A stretch of DNA of 64,000 bases from an uncultured Elusimicrobiales bacterium (GTDB taxonomy: Bacteria; Elusimicrobiota; Elusimicrobia; Elusimicrobiales; Elusimicrobiaceae), in assembly GCA_944325225.1 (NCBI GenBank), contig CALUZQ010000001.1, positions 48,002 through 112,001 of the forward strand. The letters are read 5' to 3'. The first letter of the stretch is position 1. The number at the start of each line of letters is the position of its first letter. This document shows positions 1-8,840 of this stretch, piece by piece. Made by a program: the position numbers and the translations under genes. A model generated the notes under the pieces. It ran no database searches. It had not been told where the DNA came from and worked only from the letters and a program-made list of their open reading frames with translations.

Positions 1-5
1 ACAGG

Positions 6-26
6 TTATCCACAGTGTGTGGATAA
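6..26. promoter_or_regulatory. Two inverted consensus DnaA boxes
   Basis: The sequence TTATCCACA (6-14) and its exact reverse complement TGTGGATAA (18-26) lie 3 bases apart at the left edge. Both match the consensus DnaA box without mismatch. They sit about 45 bases upstream of the -10 box of the Pal-like gene. They could be the right flank of an origin, a DnaA-titration site or a DnaA-controlled promoter. The window edge prevents a choice. Confidence 0.6.
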
Positions 27-66
27 CTTTGAAACCAGAAAAAATTACGCGTTTTGGTCCCTCTTT

Positions 67-75
67 TGCTATAAT
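67..75 (+). promoter_or_regulatory. Extended -10 promoter of the Pal-like gene
   Basis: TGC followed directly by TATAAT (70-75) forms an extended -10 element. No good -35 hexamer is visible. An AGGAGG Shine-Dalgarno follows at 83-88 and the ATG is at 95. Confidence 0.6.
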
Positions 76-94
76 TGGGGACAGGAGGAAATCT

Positions 95-625
95 ATGAAA
101 TTGAGAACCGTTTTGTTGTTTATTTGTTCTGCCGCGCTGTTTGCTTGTTCTTCTGCCCAAAAAGAGGACGAAGAAATCCCGCGCCCGGCTAAAAGGGATC
201 CGATTATTGAAGAACAGGCCAAAAAGAACCAAAAGCTTTACAACCAGAGCGAAGCCCGTATGGCTAAAACGCTTAAACTGCCGGCGATTACCTACGAATT
301 TGACTCTATCCGCCCACCGGATTATGCCTATCCTTTCTTGGATAAAGTGGCCAATGTAATGAATTCCCACCCCTCGCTGCATTTAATTGTGGAAGGACAT
401 ACCGATGTGTTGGGCTCGGAAGAGTACAACTATTGGCTGGGGGCTTCCCGGGCGGCGGCGATGAAGGCCTATTTGGTCAGCCGCGGCGTAAATGCGGAGC
501 GTATCCGGATTCATTCCCACGGGAAAGACCGCCCTCTTACACTGGATAATTCCAGCGACGGACGGCGCACCAACCGCCGGGTAGAATTTTCGTTTACCAC
601 CCGCAACTGGAATTCTATTTATTAA
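95..625 (+). CDS. pal: Peptidoglycan-associated OmpA-family lipoprotein (Pal-like)
   Basis: This 176-residue lipoprotein has a signal sequence ending in the lipobox LFAC, so it should be acylated and anchored in a membrane. The C-terminal half is an OmpA/MotB peptidoglycan-binding domain, shown by EGHTDVLGS, the R-A-x-A-x-x-x-L-x-x-x-G helix and the final NRRVEF. Family members tie the outer membrane to peptidoglycan. An in-frame ATG exists at 17, but AGGAGG and the TATAAT box support the ATG at 95. Length fits Pal (about 170 residues). No tolA or tolB gene is adjacent, so the exact Pal role is inferred from the family only. Confidence 0.85.
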   Translation: MKLRTVLLFICSAALFACSSAQKEDEEIPRPAKRDPIIEEQAKKNQKLYNQSEARMAKTLKLPAITYEFDSIRPPDYAYPFLDKVANVMNSHPSLHLIVEGHTDVLGSEEYNYWLGASRAAAMKAYLVSRGVNAERIRIHSHGKDRPLTLDNSSDGRRTNRRVEFSFTTRNWNSIY

Positions 626-659
626 CCTGCCCATTTATCGCTTACCCCTTATCGCTTAC

Positions 660-692
660 CCCGCCCCGGAACGAATCCGGGGCGGGTTTTTT
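660..692 (+). terminator. Intrinsic terminator after the Pal-like gene
   Basis: A perfect 11-bp stem (660-670 with 676-686) with a 5-base loop is followed by six T. Confidence 0.85.
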
Positions 693-883
693 AGGGTCAT
701 TTGCCCGGCTGGGGCGTTTTCCGGGCTATAAAGAGATGATACGCGGACATGCGGATTGCTCTTGGATTTGAATCGGATTTTGCCAGGGCTCCACTGAAAC
801 GCCCTTTACCAATGGGGCTGCTATAGCAAAAAAACCGGCGCGGGACGGACTCCCGGCCGGGTGGAAGGGAAAATAAAAAGAGG

Positions 884-1774
884 TCAATTTTCCATAATTT
901 GAAGGGCTTTGCGGTCGTCCGGAACGACGGAAGCGTCCTCTAAGCTTACGCGCCACTTGCCGCAGGGGAAGGTGGAACTGTTCAATTTTTTGCTGTTTAC
1001 GCCGGTACGCGCTTTGGCCCGGCAGGAAACGGTGTAATCCCCCTGGGGGTTGAGCGGGCTGACGCTTAACAGCCGTTCGCTTAACATAAATACAGCGCCC
1101 TGTTGGCGGTAATTTTTATTCATCTGATAGAAATAAGCGTCAATTTTAGCCCCTGCTTTGCGAAGCAGTAAACTTTTAACCAAGGTTTCTTTGGCCTGCG
1201 CTTCTTGGGCGTGTTTTTTGGTTTGTTTGGTTTCTTCGGCCTGGCGTTGCTGTTGTTCAATCAAATAAGCGTTGCGGCGGGTTTGCAGGCGTTGGGCGGC
1301 GGCTTCTATTTGGGCCAGCCGGGCGGGATTTTCGTATTCTTTGTAGGAAAGTTTTACCAACCCGCTGTTGCTGACGGCTCCTTTGGGGGATACGGTTACT
1401 TTGGTCGTATTGACTAAATTGGAGTGGGATACTTTAAAAGTAATCTTGTCCGGCGAGTATTTGCGGGCGCGGCCGTAGTAGGACAGGTCCTTGTCAAAAT
1501 TTTTATTAAAATCCAGGGTTACTTCGTCCTTATCGCTGCGCCAGCAGCAGGCCGAGATGCAGGCCTCCTGCAAGTTTATCTGTTCGGCCGCTTCCTGGGG
1601 CCAAAAATGGATATTAAATTGATAGCAGGAATCGTATTGCTTGCCGTCAAAATCCAGTTTCTTGCCGGAAACTTCCAGCCAGGGTTTTGTGGTAGCCACG
1701 CCGGAATTGTTCAGCGGCGTATAACACGCCCCCAGCAGGAAAACAAAAATTGCGCCGCAAAGTATTTTTTTCAT
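884..1774 (-). CDS. Lipoprotein with central coiled coil, unknown function
   Basis: The 296-residue product starts with a lipoprotein signal (hydrophobic stretch ending LGAC at about residue 16), so it is probably acylated and periplasm-facing. Residues 30-150 hold several cysteines and no domain I recognise. Residues 155-200 form an E/Q/K/A-rich coiled coil. The C-terminal part has another cysteine pair. The start lies 6 bases after a perfect TATAAT on the minus strand and has no Shine-Dalgarno, so the mRNA is probably leaderless. It diverges from the mechanosensitive channel gene, with 40 bases between the starts. Confidence 0.7.
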   Translation of the reverse strand: MKKILCGAIFVFLLGACYTPLNNSGVATTKPWLEVSGKKLDFDGKQYDSCYQFNIHFWPQEAAEQINLQEACISACCWRSDKDEVTLDFNKNFDKDLSYYGRARKYSPDKITFKVSHSNLVNTTKVTVSPKGAVSNSGLVKLSYKEYENPARLAQIEAAAQRLQTRRNAYLIEQQQRQAEETKQTKKHAQEAQAKETLVKSLLLRKAGAKIDAYFYQMNKNYRQQGAVFMLSERLLSVSPLNPQGDYTVSCRAKARTGVNSKKLNSSTFPCGKWRVSLEDASVVPDDRKALQIMEN

Positions 1775-1780
1775 ACACTT

Positions 1781-1786
1781 ATTATA
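1781..1786 (-). promoter_or_regulatory. -10 box of a probable leaderless promoter
   Basis: The minus strand reads TATAAT, then six bases, then the ATG at 1774. Transcription would begin at or next to the start codon. No Shine-Dalgarno fits in the gap. Confidence 0.6.
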
Positions 1787-1814
1787 GTAACTTTTTCAAA
1801 AAAGGGGTGCGTGT

Positions 1815-3101
1815 ATGAATTTTATTTTGCCGTATATAGAGAAACTGCCCTATATTCCGGATCAGTATAATACGCTTATCGCCCAGTTGATAGCGGCGTT
1901 TTTATTCGTTTTTATTTTGTATGTCCTAGCTCGGTTTTCGTCGTGGTTTTTTAACAAGTATTTAGGGAAACTGGTGGCGCGTTTCAATTCAGGCAAATGG
2001 TTTAATGCTATGGCCGAACATCAGTTTTTTACGGCGGTGGGCGTAGTCGTTTCGGCGCTGGCGGCCATTAATTTGTATCCAGTTTTTATTACCAAAGAAG
2101 TGGCCTGGCTGACTACGCTGATGGGCAAATTAACCGGTCTTTTTATCGTGCTGAGTTTTGCCTGGCTGATTAATTCCGTGCTGGATACGCTGGGCCGTTT
2201 GTTCGGCCGCAACCCCAATATCCCCATTAAGGGGCTGGTGCAGGCCTTAAAAATTATTTTATTTTTAATTACGGGGCTGTTTATTCTTTCTTTGCTTTTA
2301 GGCCGGCGGCCGATGTATATTATCACGGGCTTATCGGCGTTGGCAGCTGTATTTTCGTTGATTTTTAAAGACCCGATTTTAGGATTTGCCGCCAGTATCC
2401 AGCTGACCACTAATAAACTGATTAAAATCGGCGATTGGATCACCGTGGATTCCGCCGGCGCCGATGGGAACATTATTGATATTTCCTTAACCAGCGTACG
2501 GGTGCAGAATTTTGATATGACCATCGTCAGCGTGCCTACTTACGATATGATTTCCAAACCGTTTAAAAACTGGAGCGGTATGTATCAAGCCAAGGCGCGG
2601 CGTATTCAGCGCAGTATTTTGATTGATGTGGATACGGTCAAATTTTTGGACCGGCCCATGTTGGAACGCTTGAAAAAGATTCAGCTGTTAAAAGATTATT
2701 TGGAACAAAAAGAAGCTGAAATCAAAGCGTTCAATGCCGAGCGGAATGTGAAGGAAAATATCTTAAACGGCCGTCATTTAACCAATATCGGTACTTTTCG
2801 CCATTATGCCGAGTTATATTTGGCGTCCCGGCCGTATGTCGTGTCGGACAATGCGGACTTTACCCTTATGGTGCGCCAACTCAAACAGGAAGCACAGGGG
2901 CTTCCGCTGGAAATTTATTGTTTCTTGAATACGACGGTTTGGACGGAATACGAAGCCCTGCAAAGCGATATTTTTGACCATCTGTTTTCCGTCTTGCCGG
3001 AGTTCGGGCTTTATGCTTATCAGCAGCCCAGCGGGCGCAATATCGCCCAAGGAATTAAACTGCTGTCCGAACCGCCGTCCAGTTCCTTGTCGGAACAATA
3101 A
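1815..3101 (+). CDS. Mechanosensitive ion channel, MscS family (YbdG/MscM-like)
   Basis: This 428-residue inner-membrane protein has about five hydrophobic helices in residues 20-190, then the MscS pore helix and beta domain. The stretch around GFAASIQL, GADGNIIDIS, VRVQNFD and FKNWSGM matches the YbdG branch (about 415 residues in E. coli) rather than the small MscS type. Members open under membrane tension and release solutes during hypo-osmotic shock. A weak GGGG Shine-Dalgarno precedes the ATG. The gene stands alone and ends at an intrinsic terminator. Confidence 0.88.
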   Translation: MNFILPYIEKLPYIPDQYNTLIAQLIAAFLFVFILYVLARFSSWFFNKYLGKLVARFNSGKWFNAMAEHQFFTAVGVVVSALAAINLYPVFITKEVAWLTTLMGKLTGLFIVLSFAWLINSVLDTLGRLFGRNPNIPIKGLVQALKIILFLITGLFILSLLLGRRPMYIITGLSALAAVFSLIFKDPILGFAASIQLTTNKLIKIGDWITVDSAGADGNIIDISLTSVRVQNFDMTIVSVPTYDMISKPFKNWSGMYQAKARRIQRSILIDVDTVKFLDRPMLERLKKIQLLKDYLEQKEAEIKAFNAERNVKENILNGRHLTNIGTFRHYAELYLASRPYVVSDNADFTLMVRQLKQEAQGLPLEIYCFLNTTVWTEYEALQSDIFDHLFSVLPEFGLYAYQQPSGRNIAQGIKLLSEPPSSSLSEQ

Positions 3102-3159
3102 GAAACAACGAACCAGACCGTTTGAAGCGCCGCTTGTATTTGGAGCGCTAACAGTTAAG

Positions 3160-3185
3160 CCCCCGGGCATAACCCGGGGGGTTTT
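3160..3185 (+). terminator. Terminator after the mechanosensitive channel gene
   Basis: An 8-bp GC stem (3160-3167 with 3173-3180) is followed by GTTTT. Confidence 0.75.
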
Positions 3186-3416
3186 GTGGGTTAATTCCCA
3201 CCCAGTTTGGTACTTTTCGCGTGAAGTTGGGGGTAAATTTTACTGGTTATCCGCTAGGGCGGCTGCGTTTTTTGACAGTTATCGGTCTGGCAATCGGCTT
3301 TTTGCCGGCAGGAAGGGGAAAATCTTGGGCCGTTTTGTGCAAAAATTCAAAAATACCCCGGTTGTGCGGGATAAAATTTCTCAATATCTTTCGGTGTGTG
3401 AGGGAATATATAAAAA

Positions 3417-3468
3417 CAGCCCCGGAAACCCGGGGCTGTAATTAAAACCCCGGCGGTAAAGCCGGGGT
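3417..3468 (-). terminator. Tandem terminators of the AGCS symporter gene
   Basis: Two GC-rich hairpins, 3447-3468 and 3417-3438, are each followed by a T-run when read on the minus strand. They lie directly after the stop codon of the symporter gene. Confidence 0.8.
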
Positions 3469-3473
3469 AAAGT

Positions 3474-4973
3474 TTATTTTGCTGCGGTTTTGGGTTTTTT
3501 GCCTACGATGTTTTTGATGTTTTTGCGGGTCGTTCTAATAATGACTTTGCGGAAACACCACAGCGCCCAAATGTTGGGAACGGTCATCATCGTCATGGTA
3601 AAAATAGCCAAGGCCCACATAAAGCGGGTGGAATTGTTGGCTTCGGCGGTGCGGGTCAGCGAATCCACAATCGTAAAATCCCACGAAAAGCTCGTGCCAA
3701 TCCAGCCGCCGATAAATACCAGCAGGATAAAAATAATGCGCGACGGTTTAATCAGGAAATTAGCCCCCTTGCACAAAAACTGCAGGGCTTTTTCCATATA
3801 ATATCCCCAGCCGATAATCGTGGTAAACGAGAAAATAACCAGCGAAAAAATCAGAATGGGCGTACCAATATACGGAACCGTTTTGAAGGCGCTGTTGCAG
3901 AGGTTTGCCGCATACACATTGGGGTTTTGCCAATCGCCGGCCAGCACGATAACCATGCCCGTCAGCGTGCAGATGAAAATAGCCCAAAAGACGGATGTAG
4001 CTGAAATAATGGCCATTTGGGTAGCGCTGCGGGTTTTGGCTGCTGCTGCTGCAATAGAAGCACTGCCCAAGCCGGCTTCCGTGGCGAGTACCGCGCGGGT
4101 AACCCCGGCGCTGACGGCCGGAATCATGGCCTGGATAATGCCCATAATCCCTACGCCGATGGCTCCGCCGGCGGCCGCTTTTCCCGTGAAAGCGCTTTTT
4201 ACTACAATCATTACCGCTTGCGGAATATCGCTAAAATTCATAATGAGTACGATGATAGCAATCAGCAAATACAAGCTGCCCATAATCGGCACCAGCCATT
4301 CGGAATAGGCCGCGATGCGTTTTACGCCGCCGATGACTACCACTGCCGTAGCCGCCGCCACGAATAATCCCACATACCAGGGGTTTAAATTGTACCCTTC
4401 GCGCAGCGCGTCGGCAATAGAGTTGGACTGCAGGGCACTCCCAGCGGTAAATCCCATCAGCAGCGTGCCGACGGCAAAGATAACCGCCAGCCATTTCAGT
4501 TTGAGAATATTGGAAAGATAATACATCGGGCCGCCCACATATTCCCCGTCGGGCAGTTTAACGCGGTATTTAAACGCCACCATACATTCGCAGTATTTAA
4601 TGGCAAAGTTGAAAAAACCGGCCACAATCATCCAGAACAGCGCCCCCGGGCCGCCCTCTGCTACGGCGGTAGTTACGCCGATAATGCTCCCGGTTCCCAC
4701 TGTGGCGCCAATCATTACCGCCAGCGAACCAAAGCTGCTTACCATCCCTTCCGATTCCACTTTCATAACAGAAAGTTTCATAGCCGGCCAGGTATATTTT
4801 TGAAGAAAATGCAGCCGTATGGTAAAATAAATGCCTAAAAAGAGCAAAATGATAATCATGGGGGGGCCCCAAATAAGTGTATTGAAGCCGTTCATCAAGT
4901 CATATGCAGTGTGCACGGAAGGACCGCTCAAAAAAGCCATGAATGCGGACCCTAATTGTTGGATACTTTGCAT
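3474..4973 (-). CDS. Amino acid carrier, alanine/glycine:cation symporter (AGCS) family
   Basis: The 499-residue protein has about eleven hydrophobic segments and the AGCS signature region around GATVGTGSIIGV, plus the GEYVGGPMYYL and EAGLGSASIAAA motifs. Family members import alanine or glycine together with Na+ or H+ across the inner membrane. It stands alone, with tandem terminators. The nearest Shine-Dalgarno (AGGAGG on the minus strand) ends 14 bases before the ATG. That is unusually far, so the true start could be slightly upstream at a rare codon. I kept the ATG. Confidence 0.9.
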   Translation of the reverse strand: MQSIQQLGSAFMAFLSGPSVHTAYDLMNGFNTLIWGPPMIIILLFLGIYFTIRLHFLQKYTWPAMKLSVMKVESEGMVSSFGSLAVMIGATVGTGSIIGVTTAVAEGGPGALFWMIVAGFFNFAIKYCECMVAFKYRVKLPDGEYVGGPMYYLSNILKLKWLAVIFAVGTLLMGFTAGSALQSNSIADALREGYNLNPWYVGLFVAAATAVVVIGGVKRIAAYSEWLVPIMGSLYLLIAIIVLIMNFSDIPQAVMIVVKSAFTGKAAAGGAIGVGIMGIIQAMIPAVSAGVTRAVLATEAGLGSASIAAAAAKTRSATQMAIISATSVFWAIFICTLTGMVIVLAGDWQNPNVYAANLCNSAFKTVPYIGTPILIFSLVIFSFTTIIGWGYYMEKALQFLCKGANFLIKPSRIIFILLVFIGGWIGTSFSWDFTIVDSLTRTAEANNSTRFMWALAIFTMTMMTVPNIWALWCFRKVIIRTTRKNIKNIVGKKPKTAAK

Positions 4974-5075
4974 GAGTATTTTGGTTTCCTCCTAAACGGT
5001 ACAACCTTCTTATTTTACTAAAAATAGACGGGAAAAAGTAAATTTTTCAAAAATAGGAAAAATTTTGCGGAAAAC

Positions 5076-5105
5076 TTCACAACTGTACCCAATATGATAT
5101 ATAAT
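5076..5105 (+). promoter_or_regulatory. Sigma70-type promoter of the 5.15-kb lipoprotein gene
   Basis: TTCACA (5076-5081), an 18-base spacer and TATAAT (5100-5105). The transcribed leader then contains a perfect 6-bp hairpin with a 3-base loop at 5116-5130 just before the AAAGGAGA ribosome site. Confidence 0.6.
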
Positions 5106-5149
5106 GAAATAACGCGCGGGCACAGCCCGCAATTTAAAGGAGACGGGTT

Positions 5150-5614
5150 ATGAATAAACTTTTACTCGCGGCCTGTATTGCCGCACTGGGCGCCGCTGCT
5201 TGTTCATCGGGCAACGCCAATACAAAAAATGCGGACGGGAACACCGCTTCGTCCAAAAATGCCAAATATCAAATTATTGACCAGGAGTTTGACAACCTCC
5301 TCGCGCCCGACGCCGATTACGATACCATTCCCGACTATGAACTGCAGGCCTGCGGCGATTCTTACCTGCCGCCTGCCACCACGCCGCTTAAAGGCGCTTC
5401 TAAACCAGCCGCTAAAAAGACGGCTAAAACAGCAGCGGCTAAGTCCGCCTCTTCCAGCAGTTCCTCTAATGTAACGACTAATAAAAAAGTCATCAATAAT
5501 ACCAATATCTATTATCTGGACGGCTCCGCCCCGAGCACCTCTTCTTCCTCTACCACCACTACTTATACGAGCGAAGAAGCGCTCCCGCCGGCGGATATGC
5601 CCGATACCCTGTAA
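5150..5614 (+). CDS. Small Ser/Thr/Lys-rich lipoprotein, unknown function
   Basis: The 154-residue product has a signal peptide ending in AAAC followed by SSG, consistent with a lipoprotein. The rest is low-complexity: an acidic middle part (residues 40-75) with a cysteine, an Ala/Lys linker (80-105) and serine and threonine runs near 105-145. No domain is recognised. AAAGGAGA lies well placed before the ATG. nadA begins 8 bases after the stop without an obvious ribosome site of its own, so the two may be co-transcribed. Confidence 0.7.
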   Translation: MNKLLLAACIAALGAAACSSGNANTKNADGNTASSKNAKYQIIDQEFDNLLAPDADYDTIPDYELQACGDSYLPPATTPLKGASKPAAKKTAKTAAAKSASSSSSSNVTTNKKVINNTNIYYLDGSAPSTSSSSTTTTYTSEEALPPADMPDTL

Positions 5615-5622
5615 CGCTTTAT

Positions 5623-6666
5623 ATGCTTCAGCGGTTAGAAAACGAAGCCCGGCTTACCGAAGAAGCCCATAGACTCTATGGGCTTCTTAAATCTGTTTCT
5701 AAGGAAGACGGATCACCCTGGACTTATGACGATTGCCTGGCCGCCGCTCCTTATACGCTTTCTATTAACCGGTTTAAAAAAGAGCAAAATGCGGTTATCT
5801 TGGCCCATTCCTATACTACGCCGGATTTGGTTTATGGAGTAGCCGATTATCGGGGTGATTCTTACGAGTTGGCTCTAAAAGCGCGGGAAACTTCCGCGGA
5901 TATCATTGTTTTCGCCGGCGTATGGTTTATGGCGGAAACGGCCAAAATTCTCAACCCGGATAAAAAAGTGCTTATTCCGGCCGGGCGTGCGGGCTGTACT
6001 TTGGCGGACGCTATGACGGGGGAGGATATGCAAAAACTCCGGGCTCAATATCCCGGTGTGCCCGCCTTGTGCTATATCAACAGTTTGGCGGAAGTAAAAG
6101 CCCAGTGCGATGCGTGCGTTACTTCCGGCAATGTATTTGATATCGCCCAGAAGATACCCGGCAAAGAACTGATTTTTGTGCCCGATTTGCTGATGGCTGA
6201 AAATCTAGAGGCGGAATTGGAACGCCGCGGAACGCCTAAAAAAATCATTTCGGCCGGCGGGTCCTGCTGCGTGCATGATAAATACCGCCCGGAAAATGTG
6301 CAAAAACTTCGGGCAAATTATCCGGGCATTAAAGTAGTTGCTCACCCGGAATGCCCAATTGAAGTGTGCCGGCTGTGCGACTATGTCGGCAGTACCAAAG
6401 GTATGAGCGGGTATGTGGCACAGTCAGAAGCAACCTGTTTTGGCATGCTGACCGAATTCGGATTGGTAAATCGCTTAGAAGCGGAACATCCGGATAAAAA
6501 ATTTATTTGGCCTTTTGGCGTATGCCGGTATATGAAGCAAAATACATTGGCCAATACGCTGGAAGCGTTAATTGATCCGCGCCCGGAACAGGTGGTGGAA
6601 GTGGCGCCCGCCCTGGCGGCCGCCGCTAAAAAATCTATTGATAAAATGTTTGAGCTTACCCAATGA
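5623..6666 (+). CDS. nadA: Quinolinate synthase
   Basis: NadA condenses iminoaspartate with dihydroxyacetone phosphate to give quinolinate for NAD synthesis, using a [4Fe-4S] cluster. The 347 residues show the three-fold NadA layout. Cluster cysteines are visible in GRAGCTLADAM, in the segment around HPECP and in GVCRYMKQNTL, and AHSYTTPDL marks the first substrate loop. The stop overlaps nadC by 4 bases. There is no clear Shine-Dalgarno, so translation may depend on the gene before. No nadB (aspartate oxidase) is visible in the window. Confidence 0.95.
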   Translation: MLQRLENEARLTEEAHRLYGLLKSVSKEDGSPWTYDDCLAAAPYTLSINRFKKEQNAVILAHSYTTPDLVYGVADYRGDSYELALKARETSADIIVFAGVWFMAETAKILNPDKKVLIPAGRAGCTLADAMTGEDMQKLRAQYPGVPALCYINSLAEVKAQCDACVTSGNVFDIAQKIPGKELIFVPDLLMAENLEAELERRGTPKKIISAGGSCCVHDKYRPENVQKLRANYPGIKVVAHPECPIEVCRLCDYVGSTKGMSGYVAQSEATCFGMLTEFGLVNRLEAEHPDKKFIWPFGVCRYMKQNTLANTLEALIDPRPEQVVEVAPALAAAAKKSIDKMFELTQ

Positions 6667-7496
6667 TACTGGATAAAATTGTAGAACTGGCCCTGCTGGA
6701 AGATTTGAGCTTGGGGGATATTACCTCCGATACGATTTTTACGCCCGAGAACCGGGCGAAAGCTGTTATTAGCGCCAAAGAAGATTTGGTTCTGTGCGGA
6801 ATGGAAACGGCCCGCGAAGTTTTTACCGCGGTAGATCCGGAAATCCGTTTTACTCCGCTTAAAAAAGACGGAGAATTCGTCAAAAAAGGGGAAAAGGTGT
6901 TGGAACTGGAAGGACGGACGCTCTCTATTTTAAAAGCGGAAAGAACCGCCCTTAATTTTATGCAGCGCATGAGCGGAATTGCCACCGCTTCCCGTGCGTA
7001 TGCGGCGGTGGGCGCGCGGTATGGCGTGATGATTGTGGATACGCGCAAAACACAGCCCGGGCTCAGACGGTTGGATAAATATGCCGTTCGCACGGGCGGT
7101 GCACGCAACCACCGCATTAGCTTGGCCGACAGCGTAATGATTAAAGATAATCATATTGCGGCGGCCGGTTCTATTACGGCGGCTGTTCAAAAAATAAAAA
7201 GCGTCATTGGCCATACGCCTAAGATAGAAGTGGAAACTACGAATTTGGAAGAAGTAAAAGAGGCCTTAGCCGCCGGAGCGGATATTATTATGCTGGATAA
7301 TATGACGCCGCAGCAAGTGGCCCTGTGCAAAGAAGAAATTGCCGGCCGCGCCGTGATAGAAGTGTCCGGCGGGGTTAATAAAGATAATTTGGAAGCATAC
7401 TGCCAGGCCGGGCCCGATGTTATTTCTATGGGAGCGCTTACGCATTCGGTTCCTGCCAAAGATTTAAGTTTAAAAATTGTACAATATATCAGTTAA
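6663..7496 (+). CDS. nadC: Nicotinate-nucleotide pyrophosphorylase (quinolinate phosphoribosyltransferase)
   Basis: NadC converts quinolinate and PRPP to nicotinate mononucleotide, CO2 and pyrophosphate, the step directly after NadA. At 277 residues it has the usual length. Recognisable pieces are TRKTQPGLR (PRPP/substrate arginines), GGARNHR, DSVMIKDNH and the late SGGVN phosphate loop. Its ATG overlaps the nadA stop (ATGA), indicating translational coupling. Confidence 0.95.
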   Translation: MILDKIVELALLEDLSLGDITSDTIFTPENRAKAVISAKEDLVLCGMETAREVFTAVDPEIRFTPLKKDGEFVKKGEKVLELEGRTLSILKAERTALNFMQRMSGIATASRAYAAVGARYGVMIVDTRKTQPGLRRLDKYAVRTGGARNHRISLADSVMIKDNHIAAAGSITAAVQKIKSVIGHTPKIEVETTNLEEVKEALAAGADIIMLDNMTPQQVALCKEEIAGRAVIEVSGGVNKDNLEAYCQAGPDVISMGALTHSVPAKDLSLKIVQYIS

Positions 7497-7523
7497 GAAA
7501 TTATTAGCAGAAGGGAGCTGTAG

Positions 7524-8729
7524 ATGAATTATAATCAGTTGTTTTCCCAAGTGGTCAGCCGCTCCAAAGCGTCCGCCATCAGAGAACTTTTAAAAATTAT
7601 TTCCCGTCCCGAAATTATTTCCTTTGCGGGCGGATTGCCGGATCCGACATTGTTTCCAACGGAAGAAGTGGCCGACATTATGGGCCAGGTGGTGCGGCAG
7701 TCGCCTAAAGAATCTTTGCAGTATGGGACTACCGAAGGGCAGGATTCTTTAAAAAAAGAACTCATCAAATTGCTCAAAGAAACCGAGAATATAACCGTGA
7801 AACCGGAGCAGCTGTTGGTGGTTTCGGCTTCTCAGCAGGCGCTGGATATGACGGCGCGCCTGTTTGTCAATCCCGGAGATAGCATTATTACCGCCTGCCC
7901 CACTTATTTGGGAGCGCTGCAGGCGTTTCAGGTAGCGGGTGCGGCCATTACCGGTGCGCAAAGCGATCAATACGGCGTGCTGCCCGAGGATTTGCAAGCC
8001 AAATTGGAAGCTCTCCGCCAACAAGGCGAACAATGTAAATTTGTCTATTTAGTGCCCGATTTTCAAAATCCTACCGGCACTACTATTCCGGAAGATCGCC
8101 GGCTGCAAATTTTGGAAATTGTTAAAAAATACAATACTTTTATTTTAGAGGATTCTCCCTACCGGCAAGTTCGTTTTGAAGGGAAATCTCCCCGCACTTT
8201 TTACGAGTTGGATACTACCCGCAATCATGTCGTTACGCTGTTTACTTTTTCCAAAGTATTTGTGCCGGGGTTCCGATTGGGGTATATTATTGGGCCGGAA
8301 GAAGTTATCCGCAAATATGTAATTTTAAAACAGGCCATGGATTTATGCACTTCTCCTATTTTGCAGTTGGCCACGGCCGAGTATTTGCGGCGCGGGTTAT
8401 TGCTGGCGCATGTGGACCAGATTATTGCGGCTTACCGCGAAAAACGCGATTTAATGCTTAAAACCTTGGAAGAATATATGCCCAAATGTGTTTCCTGGAC
8501 GCACCCGGAAGGGGGGCTCTTTCTGTGGCTGACGCTGCCTAAACATATGGACGCGGCCAAACTGCTGGCCAAAGCCATAGAAAATAAAGTGGCGTATGTG
8601 GCTGGGGTGGATTTCTATCCGGCCGGGAATATTTTTAACGATATGCGGCTGAATTTTTCTTATTCGTCTAAAGAGCAAATTATAGAAGGGCTTAAGCGGT
8701 TGGCTCAGACGATTAAAGATAATTTATAA
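7524..8729 (+). CDS. PLP-dependent aminotransferase, class I/II (2-aminoadipate/LysN-like)
   Basis: This 401-residue fold-type I aminotransferase shows SFAGGLPDP near the N terminus, the PDFQNPTG loop that contacts the PLP ring, and TFSK with the Schiff-base lysine followed by PGFRLGY. That pattern is typical of the 2-aminoadipate/aromatic group related to MocR C-terminal domains. The actual amino donor is not predictable here. It follows nadC by 27 bases with its own GGGAG ribosome site and shares the terminators beyond, so it is probably the last gene of the nad operon. Confidence 0.85.
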   Translation: MNYNQLFSQVVSRSKASAIRELLKIISRPEIISFAGGLPDPTLFPTEEVADIMGQVVRQSPKESLQYGTTEGQDSLKKELIKLLKETENITVKPEQLLVVSASQQALDMTARLFVNPGDSIITACPTYLGALQAFQVAGAAITGAQSDQYGVLPEDLQAKLEALRQQGEQCKFVYLVPDFQNPTGTTIPEDRRLQILEIVKKYNTFILEDSPYRQVRFEGKSPRTFYELDTTRNHVVTLFTFSKVFVPGFRLGYIIGPEEVIRKYVILKQAMDLCTSPILQLATAEYLRRGLLLAHVDQIIAAYREKRDLMLKTLEEYMPKCVSWTHPEGGLFLWLTLPKHMDAAKLLAKAIENKVAYVAGVDFYPAGNIFNDMRLNFSYSSKEQIIEGLKRLAQTIKDNL

Positions 8730-8738
8730 CACCCAGCG

Positions 8739-8802
8739 ATTCCGGGCGGAATGCCCGGAATTTTATTTTCATAAAAATTCCCCGTTTTAGCGGGGAATTT
8801 TT
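8739..8802. terminator. Two terminators between convergent genes
   Basis: A 9-bp stem (8739-8747 with 8753-8761) followed by T-rich sequence ends the plus-strand operon. A second hairpin (8773-8783 with 8792-8802) carries A-runs on the left and T-runs on the right, so it can work in both directions and also serve the OsmC gene. Confidence 0.8.
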
Positions 8803-8840
8803 ATAAGGGCTAAGTTGGGTTCGTCCGGCAGGAAAGAGGT

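Larger units (their letters stand above)
3102..3473. other. Gene-free interval between convergent genes
   Basis: These 372 bases hold the terminator of the channel gene near the left end and two terminators of the symporter gene at the right end. The middle part (about 3190-3415) has only short open frames without a convincing start or Shine-Dalgarno, and I see nothing else in it. Confidence 0.6.

Noticed and set aside
17..94. N-terminal extension of the Pal-like protein
   Set aside because: The upstream ATG precedes the -10 box and has no ribosome site. AGGAGG supports 95.
760..800. tRNA-like T-arm (GATTTGAATC)
   Set aside because: No acceptor stem, anticodon arm or CCA context can be folded around it.
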